Positions 31,872-39,271 of a stretch of 64,000 bases of DNA are shown here, piece after piece; positions within the stretch are counted from its first letter, which is position 1, and each line of letters starts with the position of its first letter. This DNA comes from an uncultured Armatimonadota bacterium (GTDB lineage Bacteria; Armatimonadota; Fimbriimonadia; Fimbriimonadales; Fimbriimonadaceae). The stretch lies in NCBI GenBank assembly GCA_903833215.1, contig CAILEM010000072.1, positions 17,242 to 81,241 on the forward strand, given 5' to 3'. Under the pieces are notes generated by a model. That model saw nothing but the letters and a program-made list of their open reading frames with translations, was not told where the DNA came from and ran no database searches. The translations under genes were made by a program, and so were the position numbers.

Positions 31872-33157
31872 TGAGTAGGGTCGCCCACCTTGTTGCGCTT
31901 CTCTTGTGATGCGATACGTCGCATGTCGCCCCCAAGAGCAACAATGCACCCTTCGAGATTGTCGTAACCGCGATCAATGAAGTGAATATTCTTGATGATC
32001 GTTTCGCCTTCCGCAGCCAAGCCAGCAAGGACAAGAGCAGCTCCCGCTCGAAGGTCGCTTGCAGAGACGGTAGCGCCCTTCAACCCAGACACTCCAGTAA
32101 TAATTGACGTGCGCCCCTCTTGCATGATCGTGGCGCCCATTCGATTCAGTTCCTGGACATGCCCGATTCGACTCTCGTAGATCGTCTCTTCAACGACACT
32201 CATGCCTTCGCAGAGGGTAAGGAGGGCCGACATCGGCTGTTGCATGTCGGTCGGGAATCCTGGGTAAGGCATCGTCTTGATTCGAACGCCTTTCATATTG
32301 GGTGATGCCTTCACTCGGAGCCAATCAGGCCCTTCGGATACATCAGCACCAATTTCTCGCAGCTTGTTGATAACAGCTGTTTGGTGCTCTGGGATGATTC
32401 CACGCACGGTGACATCGCCACCCGTAATCGCACCGGCGATAAGATAGGTACCAGCTTGGAGACGATCGGTCGGGATCGTGTAACCGCAAGCCTCAAGGTG
32501 CTTGCCGCCCTCAATCGTGATCGTGCTTGTGCCGGCGCCTTCAACCTTGGCACCCATTCGGTTCAAGAAATCGGCGAGGGCGGTGACTTCCGGCTCAACG
32601 GCGCAGTTCTGAATGACGGTGATGCCCTTTGCGAGGGTAGCCGTGGCCATAAGGTGCTGAGTCGCTCCTGCGCTGGGAACGTCTAGGTAAATCTCAGTTC
32701 CAACGAGGTTGGTGGCACGGGCGGTATAGCGTCCATCGGACAGATCCAATTCGGCACCGAGTGCGGTCAAACCCTTAATGTGAAGGTCTACTGGACGAGC
32801 ACCGATCTTACAACCACCAGGGGCAGGGAGGGTTACGCAACCAATGCGGGCCAGGAGGGGACCTAGAAGGTAGAAGGATGTTCGAATGGATCGAACAACT
32901 TCCTCATCGGCTTCGCCGTCATGAAGCTCGGAGCAGTCAATGACAAGCGATCCTTCGCGCCACTGAACTTTCGCACCGAAGACCTCAAGTAACTTGGCTT
33001 TGGTTCGCGTGTCCGAAACGTTGGGCACGTTGTGTAGAATTGTCGTCCCTTCTGCGAGGACTACTGCCGACATGATAGCCAGGGCTGCATTCTTGCTCCC
33101 GGCAACGTCGATCTCACCAAGCAGCTTCCTGCCGCCTTTAATTAGATATACACTCAT
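31868..33157 (-). CDS. murA: UDP-N-acetylglucosamine 1-carboxyvinyltransferase MurA
   Basis: A 429-residue enzyme that adds enolpyruvate to UDP-GlcNAc, the first committed step of peptidoglycan synthesis. The active-site loop holds Cys116 in LPAPGGCKIGARPVDLH, the residue attacked by fosfomycin; the N-terminal VAGSKNAALAIMSA and IPTDRLQAGTYLIAGA segments are family hallmarks. The ATG is preceded by GGAGG six bases upstream. A good promoter lies at 33194-33222. It is the first gene of an operon with mreB, coupling wall precursor supply to shape control. The C-terminal tail (about 12 residues after GGDMRRI) is slightly long. Confidence 0.97.
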   Translation of the reverse strand: MSVYLIKGGRKLLGEIDVAGSKNAALAIMSAVVLAEGTTILHNVPNVSDTRTKAKLLEVFGAKVQWREGSLVIDCSELHDGEADEEVVRSIRTSFYLLGPLLARIGCVTLPAPGGCKIGARPVDLHIKGLTALGAELDLSDGRYTARATNLVGTEIYLDVPSAGATQHLMATATLAKGITVIQNCAVEPEVTALADFLNRMGAKVEGAGTSTITIEGGKHLEACGYTIPTDRLQAGTYLIAGAITGGDVTVRGIIPEHQTAVINKLREIGADVSEGPDWLRVKASPNMKGVRIKTMPYPGFPTDMQQPMSALLTLCEGMSVVEETIYESRIGHVQELNRMGATIMQEGRTSIITGVSGLKGATVSASDLRAGAALVLAGLAAEGETIIKNIHFIDRGYDNLEGCIVALGGDMRRIASQEKRNKVGDPTH

Positions 33158-33193
33158 GAAAACCCTCCGTCCGTGGCTGGTTCAAACACACCT

Positions 33194-33222
33194 AGTTTAG
33201 CGGGGTTTGACAATAATGCCAA
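33194..33222 (-). promoter_or_regulatory. Promoter of the murA-mreB operon
   Basis: On the minus strand TTGGCA (33217-33222), a 17-base spacer and TAAACT (33194-33199) lie 37 bp before the murA ATG. Upstream is an 8-bp inverted repeat, TTACTAGA (33231-33238) and TCTAGTAA (33260-33267), with TTTACC just before the first arm and overlapping the end of the second region as a direct repeat. Confidence 0.65.
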
Positions 33223-33230
33223 GTTTACCG

Positions 33231-33267
33231 TTACTAGACGACCCAGGGAGAAACTCACTTCTAGTAA
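33231..33267. promoter_or_regulatory. Inverted repeat upstream of the murA promoter
   Basis: TTACTAGA and TCTAGTAA are perfect complements 21 bases apart, located about 45 to 80 bp upstream of the predicted murA transcription start. It could be an activator site or part of the end of the HNH transcript; there is no direct evidence for either. Confidence 0.35.
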
Positions 33268-33297
33268 TTTTACCAGCGTTTCCCCCTATGCGAACAA

Positions 33298-33849
33298 CTA
33301 TGCAGACTGTTCAAAGTAAGTCTCTGTAGAGAATTCCTCGAAATACGGCAAAAACATCCTCCACTCATCCTTGCCTTGAGCCTTCAAATAGAGTGGAAGT
33401 GAGAGGTAAGGAACAAAGTGAGGCCGCTTCGGTTTGCGCGCCAATTTCATGTGAGCCTGCTGAGGCGTCTTGTCTGCTTTTTTAAGGTTACAGCGGCGAC
33501 AACAAGCAACAAGGTTATCCCACGTGTGGGGACCACCTGCCCATTTGGGCAGCACGTGGTCAATTGTCAAGTCCTTCCCTTTCAGTCCGCAATACTGGCA
33601 TGTGTAGCCATCCCGGGCCAAAACGGAGTGACGGGACAGACGCAATTGGGGCATTGGGCGACGCACTTGATATCGCATCTTGACAACGGAAGGTGCCGTG
33701 TACGGACCTCCGATCGTCGCTAGAGGCTGATGCCTGTTTTCAAGCACCTCTGCCTTGCCGAGAAGCAGCAGTGAAATAGCGCGTCGCATATTGCAGACAT
33801 TGAGCGGCTCGTAATTACTGTTGAGAACCAATACTTCGTGCATTGACAT
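33298..33849 (-). CDS. HNH endonuclease
   Basis: A 183-residue HNH nuclease. The catalytic core is RDGYTCQYCGLKGKDLTIDH followed by VLPKWAGGPHTWDN and LVACCRRCNLKKADKTP: the first His of the HNH motif is in TIDHVLP, and the CxxC pairs bind a structural zinc. The N-terminal part (VLVLNSNYEPLNVCNMRRAI) is the conserved leader of a widespread chromosomal HNH family whose cellular role is unknown. A GGGAG site precedes the first ATG, and a second ATG is two codons on. It lies between the murA operon and the terminator at 33914, as an apparently single gene. Confidence 0.9.
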   Translation of the reverse strand: MSMHEVLVLNSNYEPLNVCNMRRAISLLLLGKAEVLENRHQPLATIGGPYTAPSVVKMRYQVRRPMPQLRLSRHSVLARDGYTCQYCGLKGKDLTIDHVLPKWAGGPHTWDNLVACCRRCNLKKADKTPQQAHMKLARKPKRPHFVPYLSLPLYLKAQGKDEWRMFLPYFEEFSTETYFEQSA

Positions 33850-33913
33850 GTCCCGTTACTCCCTTGCCGGTCTCCTCCGGCGAATGAATGCAACGACGCG
33901 AACATGACCCTCA

Positions 33914-33950
33914 GAAAAGAAAAAGACCCGTATGCGCACGCACACGGGCC
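33914..33950 (-). terminator. Rho-independent terminator upstream of the HNH gene
   Basis: On the minus strand GCCCGTGTGCG and CGCATACGGGTC pair (one G-U) and are followed by TTTTTCTTTTC. It ends a minus-strand transcript coming from above 33950, either the phosphatase mRNA with a long 3' part or a small RNA. Confidence 0.85.
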
Positions 33951-34100
33951 TCTTCAGCTTCCTTGGTTGCTATACGTATTATCGCAGTGTCCCGCCAAGC
34001 AGGGGGCCACCCAAGATTCCGCCGTATAGAGGAATTTCGCTTCGTCATCTCTTGCCTTTTACAGACGGACACCGCCATCAAAGTGTATCGAAAGGTTTTT
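33914..34100 (-). ncRNA. Possible structured small RNA or long 3' UTR
   Basis: The 337-bp gap 33850-34186 has no gene I can support but ends in a strong minus-strand terminator 236 bp after the phosphatase stop. Within it, on the minus strand, GCGGTGTCC (complement of 34067-34075) can pair fully, with one G-U, with GGACACTGC (complement of 33984-33992), and ATTCC/GGAAT (34016-34035) forms an inner hairpin. It does not show the conserved core of 6S RNA, RNase P RNA, tmRNA or SRP RNA. The 5' end is unknown. Confidence 0.3.
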
Positions 34101-34186
34101 ACTATCGATGAAGAATTTGTTAAGGTGGTCGCCGGATTAGTGTACGACGGTTCTCAGAGATCCAATCAAAGAATTCTTGAGCACGA

Positions 34187-34900
34187 CTAAGCCTGGATAA
34201 TCTTTATGTCAGCCGGATCGTATATTTCTGGTAAGCCGACGGCAGTAAGTGGCCCCCCAATACCGGCCCCAGTGTCAATCGCGACTTTATTTTTAAGGAC
34301 GAGTGGCTTTCCGTCTCGGGTGGGTGTGTGGCCAAAAACGACGGTTCGGCCGTCAAAGTCATGGTCACTGGCAATGAACTCATATCGAATCCATAGGCGT
34401 GGGTCCGTGACAAAGTCAGCCATCGACCATTTCACTCCTGGAGGAAGCAGGCCGGCATGGACAAAATGGTAGGCAGTCTCTACGTGCTCAATCTTAGTCG
34501 CGCGAAGAAACTCCCAGTGTTCATAGCAGATGATCTCAAACCAGCGCCGTCCTCTTGGAGAGCCGTAAGAATGGAGCGTTTGCTGTCCACCTTCGGTAAA
34601 CCAGTAGATTCCTGAGTCCGCATTTCCGCAGTCGTTTTCGAGGTCAAAGGCAGCATCAAAGCGGTGACGCGCGTCGAGCATCATCTGCTCATGGTTTCCC
34701 CTCAGGAAAACCGTATTCGGACGGCTCGCTTTCAATGACAGGAGTGTCTCGATGACTCCGGCCGTATTGGGACCACGATCAACATAGTCCCCTACGAAGA
34801 CAAGAAGGTCGGCATCGGACATACCCTCTTCCTTCAATAAACCAAGCAAACTGCGGAGCTTATCTCTCTGGCCGTGGATATCTCCTACTGCGTAAATCAT
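34187..34900 (-). CDS. PPP-family metallophosphatase
   Basis: A 237-residue serine/threonine-type phosphoesterase. All PPP metal motifs are present: MIYAVGDIHGQ (GDxHG), LVFVGDYVDRGPN (GDxVDRG), FLRGNHEQMM (GNHE), a later His in YHFVHAGLLP and the C-terminal VVFGHTPTRDG. The size equals that of bacterial PrpA/PrpE-like enzymes, which act on phosphoproteins or diadenosine tetraphosphate. I place the start at the ATG at 34900, with AAAGG five bases upstream; the frame to 34930 has no such site. It is divergent from the lipoprotein at 35028 across 127 bp. Confidence 0.92.
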   Translation of the reverse strand: MIYAVGDIHGQRDKLRSLLGLLKEEGMSDADLLVFVGDYVDRGPNTAGVIETLLSLKASRPNTVFLRGNHEQMMLDARHRFDAAFDLENDCGNADSGIYWFTEGGQQTLHSYGSPRGRRWFEIICYEHWEFLRATKIEHVETAYHFVHAGLLPPGVKWSMADFVTDPRLWIRYEFIASDHDFDGRTVVFGHTPTRDGKPLVLKNKVAIDTGAGIGGPLTAVGLPEIYDPADIKIIQA

Positions 34901-35027
34901 ATATGCCTTTACTTCACTTCTTTGGAGCAAGGAACCCTTGGAGTCTGGGAAAACGTCTTAGGTCTGGAGTATGAATTAAACGTTTGACGGCACCATGTCA
35001 CGTTTTTTTGAGTTAGGCTAAATAAGC

Positions 35028-36209
35028 ATGAGGAATTTTCGAGACTTGGCCGGTATCGCTTGCCTTGCGGCAGGAGTTAGTTTGGTTGGATGTGGCGGTA
35101 ACCAGGCGCAGGATATGTCCGGTTACAATTCCCGCTCAATGGATGGTCCTGCTTCCCAAGTGTCGTCTGGCACGTCCTTCGGAGCAGCCACGCTTGGGGC
35201 CAAGCTCATTCCTCTTCAAGGAAAGCCTTCATTCGTATTGGGTGTCAACGTCCCGAGTTTTGGCGGGCAGGTCGGACGAGAATTTGGCAAAAATGCCCTC
35301 CTTCCCGACTCTGAAGTTTCCTATAACGCTAAGCAGGTGAACACAAATCTGCAGGACATCAGTTCGTCCGGATTCAATGTTGTCCGACTACGATTGTTTA
35401 GCAAGCTCGATGGGCTTAAAGTCGATGCAGCGGGCCTTGTCACCGGTGTTGATGAAGCCCTCTATAAAAATGTCTCCGACCTGCTCTCAAAGGCTGAGAA
35501 CAGCAAAGTTCAAATCTATGTCTGTCTCTCCGGCCCCTGGACCGGAACAGCGGGCGTGAAGAACCCCCTAATGGATGTCGCTGCCCGCACCGCTTACCTC
35601 AAAAAAGCGGTTACCCCTCTCATCGGCAAACTCAAGGGGCGACCTAGCGTGTTCGCGGTTTCCATTTCTGATGGCATTGAGACGGAGATCGCGGGCAAAG
35701 ACGGCAATTCAACGAAAGTGGGTGCCACTTGGGACCAAGCACGTGATTTTGTGAAAGCGAACCTGGATATCATCAAATCTGTCGATCCCCAGCGCCTCAT
35801 CAGTTGCGGATCGGCTCTCCATGGCTGGCAAAACGTGAAAGCCGGAAAGCTCTCGCGATTGGGCCTCGATTTCTACGATTTCCAGGTCCTTGATGACAAG
35901 GGCATTCTTCCCCCCTTCAAAGAGATCAAGGTTGACCGCCCTGCACTTATCGGATCATGCGGTCAGGATTCGAAGAAGTCCGACAACGCCGTCCAATCGA
36001 AGGCGATCATGACTCTGCTAGGCAATGCAGAAAAGCTCGGGTATGCCGGAGCAATTCTCAGTGAATACTCCAAGGATGCCGACAATCCTTTGGGTCTTCT
36101 CGACAAAGACGGGAAGCACCGGCCGGTCTTCGCTGATCTGCAGTCGTTTTCCGCGACCCTTGCGATGAATGCGACGACTGCGCCAATTGCAGGGCAGCCG
36201 AAGCTGTAG
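35028..36209 (+). CDS. Lipoprotein with a glycosidase-like (TIM-barrel) domain
   Basis: A 393-residue lipoprotein: the signal peptide ends in the lipobox SLVGCGG. After a Ser/Gly-rich linker (to about 55), the body reads like a cellulase/GH5-type barrel: FVLGVNVPSFGG, SSSGFNVVRLRLFS, KVQIYVCLSGPWTGT, VDPQRLISCGSALHGWQ. In true GH5 enzymes a conserved Asn-Glu pair would follow the fourth strand; here the place is VFAVSISDGIETEIAG, and the late Glu is in ILSEYSKDADN. The catalytic residues are therefore doubtful and it may be a non-catalytic carbohydrate-binding barrel. It is followed by a family 2 palindromic repeat. Confidence 0.65.
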   Translation: MRNFRDLAGIACLAAGVSLVGCGGNQAQDMSGYNSRSMDGPASQVSSGTSFGAATLGAKLIPLQGKPSFVLGVNVPSFGGQVGREFGKNALLPDSEVSYNAKQVNTNLQDISSSGFNVVRLRLFSKLDGLKVDAAGLVTGVDEALYKNVSDLLSKAENSKVQIYVCLSGPWTGTAGVKNPLMDVAARTAYLKKAVTPLIGKLKGRPSVFAVSISDGIETEIAGKDGNSTKVGATWDQARDFVKANLDIIKSVDPQRLISCGSALHGWQNVKAGKLSRLGLDFYDFQVLDDKGILPPFKEIKVDRPALIGSCGQDSKKSDNAVQSKAIMTLLGNAEKLGYAGAILSEYSKDADNPLGLLDKDGKHRPVFADLQSFSATLAMNATTAPIAGQPKL

Positions 36210-36331
36210 TCTTGGATATGTCTCCTCCGATGCTCCGTTCGACCATCGTCAGACGGAGTCTGAAGGGTCGTGAAATATCCTGCTTTGGTAGCAGATAGAT
36301 TTCGGGTCACCCTCCCAAGAGGGCGGTTTTT

Positions 36332-36368
36332 AGCCTCCAGGCTCCGCTTGCGCTTCGGCTGGAGGCAT
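36332..36368 (-). repeat. Palindromic repeat family 2, single copy
   Basis: AGCCTCCAGGCTCCGC, TTGCG, then CTTCGGCTGGAGGCAT: nearly the same as 13766-13802, with the shared flank ATCGCTGAGCAGTG matching that of copy 13671 read inversely. It is a singlet in the 212-bp gap between convergent genes and would give a strong hairpin in both transcripts. Confidence 0.85.
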
Positions 36369-36421
36369 CATCGCTGAGCAGTGGCCGAGGTCGATCCAGA
36401 CTATTTAGCCACTGGCAAACG

Positions 36422-37828
36422 CTACCACTTCGTTTCGACGGTGTAGATAACCTTCCGCACTTCATTCGGCTTGAGAGTCACCATGAATTGCGCGGTGTTT
36501 GAGTCGAGCTTTTCGAAGTTCTGGCTCCTTTCCGTGATTGACCAGTCGCCCCAGTGTCGTTCGAGAACCGTGACAGTCTCATCGGATTCCTTACGGTTCC
36601 TGACCTCGATTTCAAAACTTTCTCGGACAGATCGATCAGAGATTCGAGTGAAATTCGTCCGTTTCCGCGTAGAAACGACGTCGAAAGATCGCCCAACGAC
36701 GAGGGAGATCCTCTCATTTCGCGGGGTGTGATTGATTTGGTCTTCACCAAGCAACTGGACCGAGCCAGATTTATCTCGCTGATAAACCTTCACTTTGCCT
36801 TTGGGTAGAGCTAATCCCAGCCCACTCTTCTCGTCATTCGTAAATTCAAGGCGAACCTGAGGTTTGACATCGCCAGTCCCTATTTCGCCTTCACCTGGAT
36901 AGTACTGGCTCGTAATGGAGTCGACGATCAGCTTCTTCTCAATGGGAATGCCATGCCCCTCAAGGAGAGTCAACTGCTTCGTCTCATGGTTGCGAACGTT
37001 TGCTGGTCTTTCGAGCGAGTACAGATGGTATTCAAACAGCGACTCTTCAGCGAATCCAGCTTTCCCTCCCGCTGCACCCGAGGCGAGCATAGGTGCAAAA
37101 TCTCGATTGACTCTTGGCTGAACCCGGTTAACATCTCCAGCAAGCAACTTCAGCTTCGCATTGTCCCACGTCGCGCCGCTATTGTTGGTCAGGGTAACCC
37201 AGCCCTGCAAGTCACTCTTGCCAATTCCGTCAAGCGTTACCACGTAGTCTGCCGCCCAGTTGAGGCCTTGGCTGATGTAGCTCAATTCAACGGTGCTGTC
37301 GCCGGCGGTGGGGGCTTCAATGTCCCACATTAGGGTGGGTCTACTGATAAGCCCAGCAGGAACCTCCTTCACCTCGATTTCTCCGGTCGGATCCAGCACG
37401 ATTCGGTTATCGTCGGTTCGAATCACCATACCGTTATAGGTCGATTGATTCTGCCCATCAGGGCTAGCAACGACTGAAGTCGGCGAACTAAGCAGTGTGC
37501 CTTCCAAGACATCTCGCTGAGTCCCAAATCTTCGAACAAATCGAACTTTCTGGCCAACCGATTTGTTGAGGATTGCCTGGGGGCTAATCAGGTCGTATTG
37601 GTAATTTTGCTCCAAAACGCTGAAGGGGTTGGAGCCAGCTTGGCTGTGAATGCTGACGCTCGTGGGTTCAATCATCGAAGCCACGTCTTCGATGTTCAAG
37701 TTCTGGCGTCCTTGCTTGAGGTGAATGCTACGAACTTCTTTTACGAGGCCAAAGCCCGAATTATAAACAGTGATCTCAGTTTGGGACGGCGCTGTCGCCA
37801 GCCCCGCTACCGCAATTAGTCCAATCAT
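36422..37828 (-). CDS. DUF4139 protein, paralog 3 of a tandem array
   Basis: A 468-residue exported protein of the DUF4139 family, third (last transcribed) of three tandem paralogs. A short signal peptide (MIGLIAVAGLATA) precedes ITVYNSGFGLVKEVRSIHL. Shared landmarks are FSVLEQNYQYDLISPQAILN, GLNWAADYVVTLDG, GEIGTGDVKPQVRLEF and VYQRDKSGSVQLLGEDQI. The structure implied is two beta domains. The last residues are YTVETKW in this and the middle copy. The ATG at 37828 overlaps the last base of the middle gene's stop (TAATG); paralog alignment (MIG start) rejects the ATG six bases earlier. Family function is not established; the fungal/bacterial mucoidy-inhibitor-A name attached to some relatives gives little guidance. 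Confidence 0.88.
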   Translation of the reverse strand: MIGLIAVAGLATAPSQTEITVYNSGFGLVKEVRSIHLKQGRQNLNIEDVASMIEPTSVSIHSQAGSNPFSVLEQNYQYDLISPQAILNKSVGQKVRFVRRFGTQRDVLEGTLLSSPTSVVASPDGQNQSTYNGMVIRTDDNRIVLDPTGEIEVKEVPAGLISRPTLMWDIEAPTAGDSTVELSYISQGLNWAADYVVTLDGIGKSDLQGWVTLTNNSGATWDNAKLKLLAGDVNRVQPRVNRDFAPMLASGAAGGKAGFAEESLFEYHLYSLERPANVRNHETKQLTLLEGHGIPIEKKLIVDSITSQYYPGEGEIGTGDVKPQVRLEFTNDEKSGLGLALPKGKVKVYQRDKSGSVQLLGEDQINHTPRNERISLVVGRSFDVVSTRKRTNFTRISDRSVRESFEIEVRNRKESDETVTVLERHWGDWSITERSQNFEKLDSNTAQFMVTLKPNEVRKVIYTVETKW

Positions 37829-39231
37829 TACCATTTTGTCTCCACCGTATAAATAACTTTCTTGACCTGATTCGGCAAGAGGTCCACCTTAAATTGAGCT
37901 GTATTGGAATCTAGCTTTGCAAATTCCTGGCTCTTCGATGTAATTGTCCAGTCACCGTAGTGCCGTTCCAGCACTTCTACAGACTCCGGCATTGCACTGC
38001 GGTTCCGCACCTCAATCTCAAAGGACTCACGCCAGGAATTTGACTTGATCCAATTGAATGAGGTGCGCTTTCTGGAAGCGACCACATCGAAGGACCGGCC
38101 CATGACCAGCGAAACTCTCTCGTTGCGCGGCGTATGGTCGATCTGGTCCTCTCCCAAGAGCTGAACGGAACCCGATTTATCTCGCTGATAGACCTTAAAT
38201 TTCCCTTTAGGCAGTGGCATTCCTAGCCCACTCTTCTTGTCGTTGACAAACTCCAGTCGAACTTGGGGTTTTACGTCTCCGGTGCCAATCTCACCCTCTG
38301 TGGGGAAATAGCGTCCGGATATCGAGTCCACAACCAGCCGCTTTTGAATGGGAATGCCGTGGCCCTCCAAGAGAGAAAGCTGTTTCGTTTCCCGATTGCG
38401 AACGGTGGCGGGTCGCTCAAGCGTGTACAGGTGATATTCAAAAAGAGTCTCTTCCTGAAACTCCGTTTTTCCGCGAAGCCTTACACCCAAGGAGCGCCCC
38501 GTCGGCATCCTGATCTGCTCTCGGATCACGTTTACGTCGCCAGCAAGAAGCTTCAGCTTCGCGTCCTTCCAAGTCGCCCCACTGGAGTTGTTCAGCGTGA
38601 CCCAACCTTGAACGTCACTCCCGCCAGTTCCATCCAGGGTAAGGACGTAGTCTGCACTCCAACTGAGGCCGTTGCTCACATAGCAGAGTTCCACCGATTG
38701 CTCATGGGCTCGCTCCGCTTGCACGTCCCACAGGAGGGTTGGTTTGCTAATGAGACCCTCAGGAACGGATGCAACATCAATCTCGCCAGTGGGGTTTAGC
38801 AAGATCCGATTATCGTCAGTTCGGATCACCATCCCGTTATAGGTCTGCTGACTTCCTCCTTGCGGATTAGCGACGATAGCGATGGGAGAACTGAGGAGTG
38901 TGCCCTCGACGACCTCTTTCAGATTGCCCACGCTCCGCACAAATCGAATCCGTTTTCCTACGGATTTGTTTAAGATCGCTTGAGGACTGATGAGGTCGTA
39001 CTGATAGTTCTGCTCAAGAACACTAAACGCATTTGCGTCAGTCAACCCGCGAATTCCAACACTTGTGGGCTGAATCAGAGAAGGAACATCTTCGACGGAG
39101 ATGGTTTGGCGTCCCTGCCTGAAACTGAACTTTCTCGTTTCTTTGACGAGGCCAAAGCCTTGGTTGTAAATCGTCAGTTCCGTCTGAGTTGGCCCAGACA
39201 CCGCCAAGACGGCAGCAATCATTCCTATCAT
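37828..39231 (-). CDS. DUF4139 protein, paralog 2 of a tandem array
   Basis: A 467-residue paralog, starting MIGMIAAVLAVSGPTQTELT with a short signal peptide. It shares with its neighbours NYQYDLISPQAILNKSVG, TYNGMVIRTDDNRILLNPTG, KPTLLWDVQAERA, GTGDVKPQVRLEFVNDKKSG and the terminal VIYTVETKW. The region at about 235-265 (REQIRMPTGRSLGVRLRG) is the most divergent between copies. It follows the first paralog by 40 bp and is joined to the third by a one-base stop-start overlap. All three are probably cotranscribed and exported. Confidence 0.88.
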   Translation of the reverse strand: MIGMIAAVLAVSGPTQTELTIYNQGFGLVKETRKFSFRQGRQTISVEDVPSLIQPTSVGIRGLTDANAFSVLEQNYQYDLISPQAILNKSVGKRIRFVRSVGNLKEVVEGTLLSSPIAIVANPQGGSQQTYNGMVIRTDDNRILLNPTGEIDVASVPEGLISKPTLLWDVQAERAHEQSVELCYVSNGLSWSADYVLTLDGTGGSDVQGWVTLNNSSGATWKDAKLKLLAGDVNVIREQIRMPTGRSLGVRLRGKTEFQEETLFEYHLYTLERPATVRNRETKQLSLLEGHGIPIQKRLVVDSISGRYFPTEGEIGTGDVKPQVRLEFVNDKKSGLGMPLPKGKFKVYQRDKSGSVQLLGEDQIDHTPRNERVSLVMGRSFDVVASRKRTSFNWIKSNSWRESFEIEVRNRSAMPESVEVLERHYGDWTITSKSQEFAKLDSNTAQFKVDLLPNQVKKVIYTVETKW

Positions 39232-39271
39232 TTGGTTCTCCTGCTCACTGAGCTATCGAAGGCTGTCAGTC

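Noticed and set aside
33914..34186. 6S RNA, RNase P RNA, SRP RNA or tmRNA in the gap upstream of the HNH gene
   Set aside because: None of the conserved cores of these RNAs could be found; only an unnamed small RNA candidate is kept.
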